Part shown: one piece after another, positions 9,118 to 15,220 of the stretch
Position numbering within the stretch: position 1 is the stretch's first letter
How the letters are laid out: the number at the start of each line of letters is the position of its first letter
Notes under the pieces: model-generated
Told to the model about the DNA's origin: nothing
What the model saw: the letters and a program-made list of their open reading frames with translations, nothing else
Database searches by the model: none
Made by a program: the position numbers and the translations under genes
DNA from: an uncultured Lachnospiraceae bacterium
GTDB taxonomy: Bacteria; Bacillota; Clostridia; Lachnospirales; Lachnospiraceae
Direction: 5' to 3'
Assembly: GCA_900317475.1 (NCBI GenBank)
Contig: ONGY01000004.1
Location: forward strand, 1-38,373
DNA length: 38,373 nucleotides

Positions 9118-9794
9118 CAGCGGTTCACCTTCATGACTACTTCAGACTTGTTCTTGTAGATATGATCCGCCGGAACACATCCGCGGACCATGGAGAGCGG
9201 ATAAATATTGGAATGGCGGCCGATGACGGTGCCGGGGTTGAGAACCGAGTTGCAGCCGACTTCTACGTAGTCGCCAAGCATCGCACCCATCTTCCGCAGT
9301 CCCGTCGCCAGTTCTTCATCTCCGTCGTGAATCACGACATTGGTACGGTCGCTCTTGATGTTCGAAGTGATTGCGCCGGCGCCCATATGTGCGTGGAAGC
9401 CGAGGACGCTGTCACCGACATAATTAAAGTGAGGCACCTCGCACTTGTTGAAGAGCACGACGTTCTTGAGCTCACAGGAGTTTCCGACTACGCATCCCTT
9501 TCCCACGATTGCCTTGCCGCGGATGAAGGCACACTGTCTTAACTCCGCATCCTCATCGATGATGCACGGGCCCTTGATATAGGCACTGTCAAAAATGTGA
9601 GCACTTTTTGCAATCCAGATATTTTCGCCGCGCTTTTCAAACCTGTCTTTCGGCAGTGTCTCGCCCAGCCGGATGATGAATTCTTCGATCTTTCCCAGAA
9701 TTTCCCATGGATATTCAACACCGTCAAAAAGAGGAGCGGCGATGCTCTCTTCAATGTCAAACAGGGATTCACAGGTATAATCTTTAATTGCCAT
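9117..9794 (-). CDS. Left-handed beta-helix (hexapeptide repeat) acyl/nucleotidyl-transferase-like protein
   Basis: A 225-aa protein. From about residue 58 it consists of imperfect hexapeptide repeats (IWIAKSAHIFDSAYIKGPCIIDEDAEL, written here in part as IAKSAHI, IKGPCII, IRGKAIVGKGCVVG, VGCNSVLNPGTVIGRHS), typical of the left-handed beta-helix seen in the C-terminal half of GlmU. The N-terminal 55 residues are helical and lack the nucleotidyl-transferase signature, so the common label 'UDP-N-acetylglucosamine pyrophosphorylase' would overstate what is visible. GAGAITSNIKSD resembles the acetyl-CoA-binding turn of GlmU-like enzymes, so sugar N-acetylation is a reasonable guess. Its start overlaps the topB end by 11 nt and its stop overlaps the serine hydrolase start by 1 nt. 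Confidence 0.75.
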   Translation of the reverse strand: MAIKDYTCESLFDIEESIAAPLFDGVEYPWEILGKIEEFIIRLGETLPKDRFEKRGENIWIAKSAHIFDSAYIKGPCIIDEDAELRQCAFIRGKAIVGKGCVVGNSCELKNVVLFNKCEVPHFNYVGDSVLGFHAHMGAGAITSNIKSDRTNVVIHDGDEELATGLRKMGAMLGDYVEVGCNSVLNPGTVIGRHSNIYPLSMVRGCVPADHIYKNKSEVVMKVNR

Positions 9795-12156
9795 TTTTCT
9801 CCTTCCGGGCTCGTGTATGAGTCCTGCCCGATGAACGGAAATTCTGATTCCAGGAGCTTGCGCGGCTTTTCTCCGGATAGAACCGGGAAATATAGCGGAA
9901 CTGCTGCTCCAGCTCCCTTCGATAATCCGTTTCCTTTACATGATCGGTTCTCCTGATGACGAAATCCTTCAGCTTCGTCATATATTCATCCTCAGAGACG
10001 GAACCCTCCGCGACACCGGCCAGGCCTTTTTCCCAGCTCGCCGTAAGTTTTGGCTCCAGAAGCGGTTTTAACGAACACGATACTGTATCGAAGATCATTT
10101 CTCCGAGCTGCGTCGGCTGAATGATCTGTGTTTTCTTTGCAAGATAGATGTAGCGGTTTGTTTCCAGCTTCTTGAGAATTTCGGCTCTGGTCGCCGAGGT
10201 GCCGATTCCGTTTCCGCGGATCTGTTCGCGAAGCTCTTCGTCTTCGATGAGCTGACCGGCGTTTTCCATAGCGAGAATCATGCTTCCGGAATTATATCTC
10301 GCCGGCGGTTTTGTTTCGCCGGGCCGGATGAGATATTTTTCTGTGCGGAGTACGGCGCCCTTCTTCAGGCCTTCAAAGACCTTTGAGAGAGAGACGTCAA
10401 CGCTCTCCTCTTCCTCACCGCCGTCGCCGGAGGGATCGGAAGAGGGCCGGTCCTTATCGTCTTTAAGGGTGCCCGCGTCCTCCGCCCGGCTGCTCTGTTC
10501 TCCGCCGTCCGGTCCGCCGGATTCTTTTTTCCGGAAGAAGGAATAATCGAGAACCTTCTGATAGCCTTCGTCCGTGCAGGTTTTGACGGAAGCGGAGAAA
10601 AGTTCCGTCCGGATGCGAACCTGCATGGATATTTTATCAAATACAGCCGGAGGATAAAAGATTGACAGAAACCTGCGCACGATGAGCTCGTAGACGTTCG
10701 CGACCGTCCGTGAACACGAGTTCAGAGCCGAAAGGCCCTCCCCCGTCGGAATGATGGCATAGTGGTCCGTGATGGCCTTGTCATCGGTATACCGGGTTTT
10801 TCCGATCCGCTGTGCGGTTCCCATCTCCGCGATTTCGCGGATATAGCCGCGGTACATCGGGAGGCGGAAAAGGCCGTTGAGATTTTTGGTGATCTCCTTT
10901 GCAACCGCGCTCGAGAGAACGCGGGCATCTGTTCTGGGATAGGTGGTGAGCTTCTTCTCGTAGAGCTCCTGCGCCGCGTTCAGCGTCTCATCCGGGCTGA
11001 TTTTAAAAAACCTTGAGCAGTCATTCTGCAGTTCGGCGAGGTTATAAAGAAGCGGAGGCCTCCGGTTCTCTTTTTTCCGGGTTACGGAATCAACTTTGGG
11101 AATGCCCGCAGCATCCTGCAAAGCGCCCACCGGAAGGGGAGAAATCTCAACGGTTCCGTCACCCGCTGCATCGGCTCTGCCGGCAGAACCCGCAGCACCG
11201 CCGGAACCTGTCACACCGTCAAAGCCCGGTCCATTGGCCGCGTCTTCGGGGCTCTCCTGCGTTTCCTTTCTTCCGGTTTTCAGATATTCAATCAGGACGC
11301 GCGCATCCTCTTCCCGCAGGAAACCCGTGTCGCGGTAAAGCTTTGTTGGATTCGCAAAAATCGAGCTCTCCGAGAGGTGCCAGTCTGCCCGGAAAACAGC
11401 TTTCCCGGCGGAAGGAAGACGGGAACTGCCGGGCAGAGCCGGCTCCGGTACGGAGAGATTTACGGACACGCGGTAGAACGGAGTCTTCACAAAGGAACGG
11501 ATCTCACGCTCTCTGCGCACGACCATGCCGAGAACGCAGGTCATGACGCGGCCGACAGCAATGACGCAGCGGTCGGCATTCAGAAAGGTGCGCAGGGTAT
11601 ATCCGTAGCGGAGCGTGAGGGCCCTCGAGAAGTTGATGCCCATGAGGTAGTCTTCTTTCGCTCTCAGGTAGGCGGCGGATCCAAGGCTGTCGTATTCCGA
11701 ATCGTCCTTAGCATCGCGGATGCCGCGCAGGATCTCTTCCTTCGTCTGCGAATCAATCCAGACCCTAAGCTGCCGTTTGCCTTTTACTTTTGCCTCCTGG
11801 GCGACGAGTCGGTAGATATACTCTCCTTCCCTTCCCGAATCCGTGCAGATATAAATCGTGTCGACATCCTTGTCGGTGAGGATCCGTTTTACGATTCCGA
11901 ACTGTTTCTTCGAGGATTCGATCACCTCGTATTTGTAGGTGTCCGGGATGAATGGAATGGTGTCCATCGACCATTTCTTGTATTTTTCGTCATACGCGTC
12001 CGGATAGCACATCGTGATGAGGTGGCCTACGCACCAGGTTACGATCGTGTCGCCGGCGACGAGACATCCGTCTCCCTTCCGGAAATTCATATCCAGTGCA
12101 TCCGCAAACTGACGCGCGACACTCGGTTTTTCTGCAATGAAAACTTGTTTTCCCAT
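9784..12156 (-). CDS. topB: DNA topoisomerase III (type IA)
   Basis: Type IA topoisomerase that passes single strands through a transient 5'-phosphotyrosine break. The TOPRIM domain opens with VFIAEKPSVARQFA and continues with ICTDSGREGEYIY (residues 103-115). The active-site tyrosine lies in LTTYPRTDARVL. The usual acidic triplet DxDxE reads D106-S-G-R-E110, so the second Asp is a Gly. Residues about 300-365 form a Gly/Ala/Asp-rich insert and residues about 575-625 an acidic one. No C-terminal zinc fingers are seen. The chosen start begins MGKQVFIAEKP; an upstream ATG at 12234 lies inside the asd terminator and gives unlike sequence. No clear ribosome binding site precedes the ATG. The stop overlaps the beta-helix gene by 11 nt. 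Confidence 0.93.
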   Translation of the reverse strand: MGKQVFIAEKPSVARQFADALDMNFRKGDGCLVAGDTIVTWCVGHLITMCYPDAYDEKYKKWSMDTIPFIPDTYKYEVIESSKKQFGIVKRILTDKDVDTIYICTDSGREGEYIYRLVAQEAKVKGKRQLRVWIDSQTKEEILRGIRDAKDDSEYDSLGSAAYLRAKEDYLMGINFSRALTLRYGYTLRTFLNADRCVIAVGRVMTCVLGMVVRREREIRSFVKTPFYRVSVNLSVPEPALPGSSRLPSAGKAVFRADWHLSESSIFANPTKLYRDTGFLREEDARVLIEYLKTGRKETQESPEDAANGPGFDGVTGSGGAAGSAGRADAAGDGTVEISPLPVGALQDAAGIPKVDSVTRKKENRRPPLLYNLAELQNDCSRFFKISPDETLNAAQELYEKKLTTYPRTDARVLSSAVAKEITKNLNGLFRLPMYRGYIREIAEMGTAQRIGKTRYTDDKAITDHYAIIPTGEGLSALNSCSRTVANVYELIVRRFLSIFYPPAVFDKISMQVRIRTELFSASVKTCTDEGYQKVLDYSFFRKKESGGPDGGEQSSRAEDAGTLKDDKDRPSSDPSGDGGEEEESVDVSLSKVFEGLKKGAVLRTEKYLIRPGETKPPARYNSGSMILAMENAGQLIEDEELREQIRGNGIGTSATRAEILKKLETNRYIYLAKKTQIIQPTQLGEMIFDTVSCSLKPLLEPKLTASWEKGLAGVAEGSVSEDEYMTKLKDFVIRRTDHVKETDYRRELEQQFRYISRFYPEKSRASSWNQNFRSSGRTHTRARKEKNGN

Positions 12157-12175
12157 GAAATGTATATAGAGGTCA

Positions 12176-12232
12176 GATAAAACAGGGGCCGCGGAGAACA
12201 GGTTTCTAAAAAGCCTGTCTGCCTGCGGCCCC
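12176..12232 (-). terminator. Rho-independent terminator after asd
   Basis: GGGGCCGC (12185-12192) pairs perfectly with GCGGCCCC (12225-12232), with an inner ACAGG/CCTGT stem. On the minus strand the hairpin is followed by TGTTTTAT. It lies 22 bp after the asd stop and ends the argH-asd unit. Confidence 0.85.
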
Positions 12233-12253
12233 ATATGAATCAGACTTGAAAGA

Positions 12254-13342
12254 TTATTTTGCCAGAATGTAATTCTGAACCTTCAGAAGTTCTGCAAGTT
12301 CCACACCGCCGCCCGCGGCTCCGCGGATGGTATTGTGGGAAAGACCGACGAACTTCCAGTCAAAGATCGAATCCTCGCGCAGACGTCCGATCGAAACACC
12401 CATGCCGCGGCCGAAGTTGACGTCGAGGCGTACCTGCGGACGGTCATCATCCTCAAGATACTGGATGAAGTGCTCCGGTGCACTCGGAAGGCCAAGCTGC
12501 TGCGGAATACCGCGGAAATTGCGGAGCTTTGCAATCAGCTCATCCTTCGACGGCTTGGCGTCAAAGTCGATGAAGACAGCGGCCGTGTGACCGTAGAGAA
12601 CAGGAACGCGGATGCACTGACTCGTGATGATCGGAGAATCAGCCGGAACGATCGCGCCGTTCTTTATGCTTCCGAAGATACGGAGCGGCTCCCTTTCGGA
12701 TTTCTCCTCTTCACCGCTGATATACGGGATGATGTTGCCCTCCATCTCCGGCCACTCCCGGAAGGTCTTGCCGGCACCGGAAATTGCCTGGTACGTTGTC
12801 ACAACAACTTTGGTCGGCACAAATTCCTTCCATGCGGCAAGTGCCGGTGTATAGCTCTGAATCGAGCAGTTCGGCTTGACAGCGATAAAACCGCGCTCTG
12901 TACCGAGGCGCTTTCTCTGATAACGGATGACCTCCGTTGCCTCGGGGTTGATCTCCGGAATAACCATAGGGACATCCGGTGTCCAGCGGTGCGCGCTGTT
13001 ATTGGAGACGACGGGGGTTTCCGTTTTTGCGTATGTCTCCTCGAGAGCCTTGATTTCATCCTTTGGCATGTTGAGAGCACTGAAGCAGAAATCGACATCC
13101 TTTGTGACGTTTTCCACATCGTCGACACTCTTGACGACGATATTCTTCACCTTTTCCGGGATCGGAAGTTCGCCGAGTTTCCAGCGGTCCTTAACTGCTT
13201 CCTCATAGGTTTTTCCGGCGGAACGCGGGCTTGCCGCGATCTCCGTCACCTCAAACCACGGATGATCCGCCAGCAGGGATATAAACCGCTGACCGACCAT
13301 GCCGGTACCGCCAAGAACAGCAACTCTCAATTTGCCAGCCAT
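12254..13342 (-). CDS. asd: Aspartate-semialdehyde dehydrogenase
   Basis: Reduces aspartyl-4-phosphate to aspartate semialdehyde with NADPH, the branch point to Lys/diaminopimelate, Thr and Met. The Rossmann motif VAVLGGTGMVGQRF is at the N-terminus. The catalytic cysteine lies in VKPNCSIQ, with VTTYQAISGAG and a C-terminal GLSHNTIRGAAGG. Length (362 aa) and motifs match the fungal/archaeal-type subgroup rather than the E. coli type. GAGGAGG precedes the ATG by 8 nt, and a 6-bp hairpin stands just before it. It follows argH by 39 bp and is closed by a strong terminator, so argH-asd is probably one transcript. Confidence 0.96.
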   Translation of the reverse strand: MAGKLRVAVLGGTGMVGQRFISLLADHPWFEVTEIAASPRSAGKTYEEAVKDRWKLGELPIPEKVKNIVVKSVDDVENVTKDVDFCFSALNMPKDEIKALEETYAKTETPVVSNNSAHRWTPDVPMVIPEINPEATEVIRYQRKRLGTERGFIAVKPNCSIQSYTPALAAWKEFVPTKVVVTTYQAISGAGKTFREWPEMEGNIIPYISGEEEKSEREPLRIFGSIKNGAIVPADSPIITSQCIRVPVLYGHTAAVFIDFDAKPSKDELIAKLRNFRGIPQQLGLPSAPEHFIQYLEDDDRPQVRLDVNFGRGMGVSIGRLREDSIFDWKFVGLSHNTIRGAAGGGVELAELLKVQNYILAK

Positions 13343-13357
13343 ACTATTTTCCTCCTC

Positions 13358-13378
13358 GCCGCATGGGATTTCTGCGGC
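13358..13378 (-). other. Intercistronic hairpin directly before the asd ribosome binding site
   Basis: GCCGCA (13358-13363) pairs with TGCGGC (13373-13378) around a 9-nt loop. On the minus strand the stem ends right at the GAGGAGG of asd, and it fills most of the 39-bp argH-asd gap. No U-run follows. Confidence 0.55.
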
Positions 13379-13381
13379 TGT

Positions 13382-14755
13382 TTATGCGAGATAACTTTCG
13401 CACTCTGCGATTTCACGGCGGATCGCATCCGGTCCGGGTGCACCCGCTGTGAGACGTTTGTTCACGCAGGTCTTCAGCGATATTGCATCGTAGACATCCG
13501 TGTCAAATGCCGGATGGACTGCCTTCAGTTCTTCGATCGAGCAGTCATCGATGGATTTGTTGTTCTGAATGCAGTAGAGCACAAGCTTTCCGATGATTCC
13601 ATGCGCATCGCGGAAAGGAACACCCTTGCTCACGAGATAATCCGCGGCGTCGGTTGCATTCGTGAATCCGCGGACTGCACTCTTTCTCATCACATCCTTG
13701 TTGAATGTAATGGTCTTTATCATGCCGTTTGTGAGGATTATGCAGTTCACAGCGGTGTCGATCGCGTCGAACGCCGCCTCTTTATCTTCCTGCATATCCT
13801 TGTCATATGCAAGCGGAATTCCCTTCATTGTCGTGAGAAGCCCGAAGAGGTGTCCATACACGCGTCCTGTCTTGCCGCGGACGAGCTCGGCGATATCCGG
13901 GTTCTTCTTCTGCGGCATGATGCTGCTTCCCGTCGAAAAACCGTCGTCGATCTCGACGAACTGATATTCATTCGAATTCCAGAGAATGATCTCTTCACTG
14001 AGCCTCGAGAGGTGCATCATAACGAGCGAAAGATCCGAGAGAAATTCGATGAGATAATCGCGGTCCGAGACGGAATCCATGCTGTTGCGGGTCGGGCAGT
14101 CAAAACTCAGAAGCTTTGCAGTGTATTCGCGGTCGAGAGGATACGTGGTGCCTGCAAGAGCACCGGCTCCGAGCGGGCATTCGTTGAGCCGCTTCCTGCA
14201 GTCAGCGATGCGGCTGCGGTCCCGGCGGAACATTTCAAAATAGGCCCCCATATAGTGGGCAAGCGTCGTGGGCTGTGCTTTTTGAAGGTGCGTAAACCCC
14301 GGCATATAGGTCTCCGTGTTGTCCTTCATAATATCAAGAAGGGTACAAAGAAACTTCTTCAGCTCGGCATTCACGGCATCGCATTCACCACGGATATACA
14401 TGCGCATGTCAAGGGCCACCTGATCATTGCGGCTCCGACCGGTGTGCAGCTTCTTCCCGGCATCTCCGATGCGGTCGATGAGATTGGCCTCGACGAAGCT
14501 GTGGATGTCCTCATAGTCATCCGTGATCTCCAGAGTGCCGTTCTCAATATCCCGGAGGATGCCGCGCAGGCCGTCGACAATCTGCCTGCATTCCTTTTCT
14601 GTGATGATTCCCTGCCTGCCGAGCATGGTGGCATGTGCAATGCTTCCGGTGATGTCCTCTTTGTAGAGACGGCGGTCAAAACGGATGGATGCATTGAATT
14701 CATTCACAAGTTTGTCTGTCGGTTTCGTAAATCTTCCGCCCCAAAGCTGTGCCAT
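13382..14755 (-). CDS. argH: Argininosuccinate lyase
   Basis: Last step of arginine biosynthesis: argininosuccinate to arginine and fumarate. The fumarase/aspartase superfamily signature GSSIMPQKKNPD, with the catalytic serine, is present, as are HTGRSRNDQVALD, GFTHLQKAQPTTLAHY and SMDSVSDRDYLIEFL. At 457 aa the length is normal. The start beginning MAQLWGGRF is chosen because AAAGGAGGG lies just upstream; an ATG seven codons earlier would place that site inside the coding region. No argG is in the window. It follows the tRNA-Thr terminator and may use the promoter at 14838-14867. Confidence 0.97.
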   Translation of the reverse strand: MAQLWGGRFTKPTDKLVNEFNASIRFDRRLYKEDITGSIAHATMLGRQGIITEKECRQIVDGLRGILRDIENGTLEITDDYEDIHSFVEANLIDRIGDAGKKLHTGRSRNDQVALDMRMYIRGECDAVNAELKKFLCTLLDIMKDNTETYMPGFTHLQKAQPTTLAHYMGAYFEMFRRDRSRIADCRKRLNECPLGAGALAGTTYPLDREYTAKLLSFDCPTRNSMDSVSDRDYLIEFLSDLSLVMMHLSRLSEEIILWNSNEYQFVEIDDGFSTGSSIMPQKKNPDIAELVRGKTGRVYGHLFGLLTTMKGIPLAYDKDMQEDKEAAFDAIDTAVNCIILTNGMIKTITFNKDVMRKSAVRGFTNATDAADYLVSKGVPFRDAHGIIGKLVLYCIQNNKSIDDCSIEELKAVHPAFDTDVYDAISLKTCVNKRLTAGAPGPDAIRREIAECESYLA

Positions 14756-14837
14756 TTGCCCTCCTTTGATGACCAAAAATGATTGCCTGATAATTTCCGG
14801 GGCTGCTGCAGATACGCCCGGAAACGCCTGAAAGGAT

Positions 14838-14867
14838 TCTATATCGGAGCTTACTTCCGGATTACAA
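14838..14867 (-). promoter_or_regulatory. Possible promoter of argH
   Basis: Minus-strand TTGTAA (14867-14862), an 18-bp spacer and TATAGA (14843-14838). The -35 overlaps the U-run of the tRNA terminator, so transcription could restart right after termination. Confidence 0.4.
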
Positions 14868-14908
14868 AAACGCAGCCGATTCTTCCTTACAAGAATATCA
14901 GCTGCGTC
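14863..14908 (-). terminator. Rho-independent terminator of tRNA-Thr
   Basis: ACGCAGC (14870-14876) pairs with GCTGCGT (14901-14907), with an inner GATTCTT/AAGAAT pairing. On the minus strand the stem is followed by TTTTTG. It lies about 40 bp after the tRNA 3' end. Confidence 0.8.
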
Positions 14909-14945
14909 CTTACGGTCCGGAGTGGAGCCCGGACGAATATTGCAG

Positions 14946-15018
14946 AGCTGGAAAAGGGACTTGAACCCTCGACCTACTGATTACGAATCAGTTGCGCTAC
15001 CAACTGCGCTATTCCAGC
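14946..15018 (-). tRNA. tRNA-Thr (anticodon CGU)
   Basis: A full cloverleaf can be drawn on the minus strand. The acceptor stem is GCTGGAA with TTCCAGC, the D stem GCGC/GCGC around AGTTGGTA, and the anticodon stem ACTGA/TCAGT with loop TTCGTAA (anticodon CGT, reads ACG). The T stem is GAGGG/CCCTT with loop TTCAAGT. The discriminator base is T (U in RNA). CCA is not encoded (the next bases are CTG), so it must be added by the nucleotidyltransferase. The gene has its own promoter and terminator. Confidence 0.97.
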
Positions 15019-15023
15019 ATTCA

Positions 15024-15048
15024 GCCGCCTGTTTTTCCGCCAGGCGAC
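15024..15048 (-). other. Hairpin at the 5' end of the tRNA-Thr precursor
   Basis: GCCGCCTG (15024-15031) faces CAGGCGAC (15041-15048): eight pairs including one G:U on the minus-strand RNA, loop of nine. The predicted transcription start (about 15048) is the first base of the stem, so the pre-tRNA would begin with a hairpin ending five bases before the mature 5' end. Confidence 0.55.
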
Positions 15049-15054
15049 TGTTAT

Positions 15055-15083
15055 ATTATAAGAACTTTACCATTCTATTGCAA
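15055..15083 (-). promoter_or_regulatory. Promoter of tRNA-Thr
   Basis: Minus-strand TTGCAA (15083-15078), exactly 17 bp, then a perfect TATAAT (15060-15055), 37 bp before the mature tRNA 5' end. This is the best sigma-A-type promoter in the window. Confidence 0.85.
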
Positions 15084-15111
15084 GATGAAAATTTCAGTGC
15101 GGAAATATGCG

Positions 15112-15152
15112 GCAGCAGCATGGAAGACTGCTCTCCATGTTTGGTCTGCTGC
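15112..15152. other. Bulged hairpin between the GlgB-like gene and tRNA-Thr
   Basis: GCAGCAG (15112-15118) pairs with CTGCTGC (15146-15152) and CATGGA (15119-15124) with TCCATG (15134-15139), leaving a 6-nt bulge. No U-run on the minus strand. It lies between the downstream hairpin of the GlgB-like gene and the tRNA promoter. Confidence 0.45.
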
Positions 15153-15170
15153 TTATCTTCTGTCGTTCAG

Positions 15171-15207
15171 GCCGCCAAAACTGCGGCTTTTATGCAGTTT
15201 TGACGGC
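15171..15207 (-). terminator. Terminator-like hairpin after the GlgB-like gene
   Basis: GCCGCCAAAACTGC (15171-15184) pairs with GCAGTTTTGACGGC (15194-15207): 14 positions, one of them a U:G wobble on the minus-strand RNA. It lies 14 bp after the stop codon. No U-run follows on the minus strand, so it may terminate poorly or instead protect the 3' end. Confidence 0.5.
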
Positions 15208-15220
15208 TGTTTCTGCTCTT

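Noticed and set aside
12157..12234. Upstream ATG at 12234 as the topB start
   Set aside because: It lies in the asd terminator hairpin and adds 26 residues not seen in topoisomerase III; MGKQVFIAEKP is the normal N-terminus.
12335..14782. An 815-codon open frame on the plus strand covering asd and argH
   Set aside because: It is the complement of two well-supported genes and the gap between them, has no recognisable domain and no ribosome binding site, and arises from the codon choice of the minus-strand genes.
14783..15203. Small plus-strand open frames over the tRNA
   Set aside because: They read the complement of tRNA-Thr (a typical translated-tRNA artefact) and flanking hairpins.
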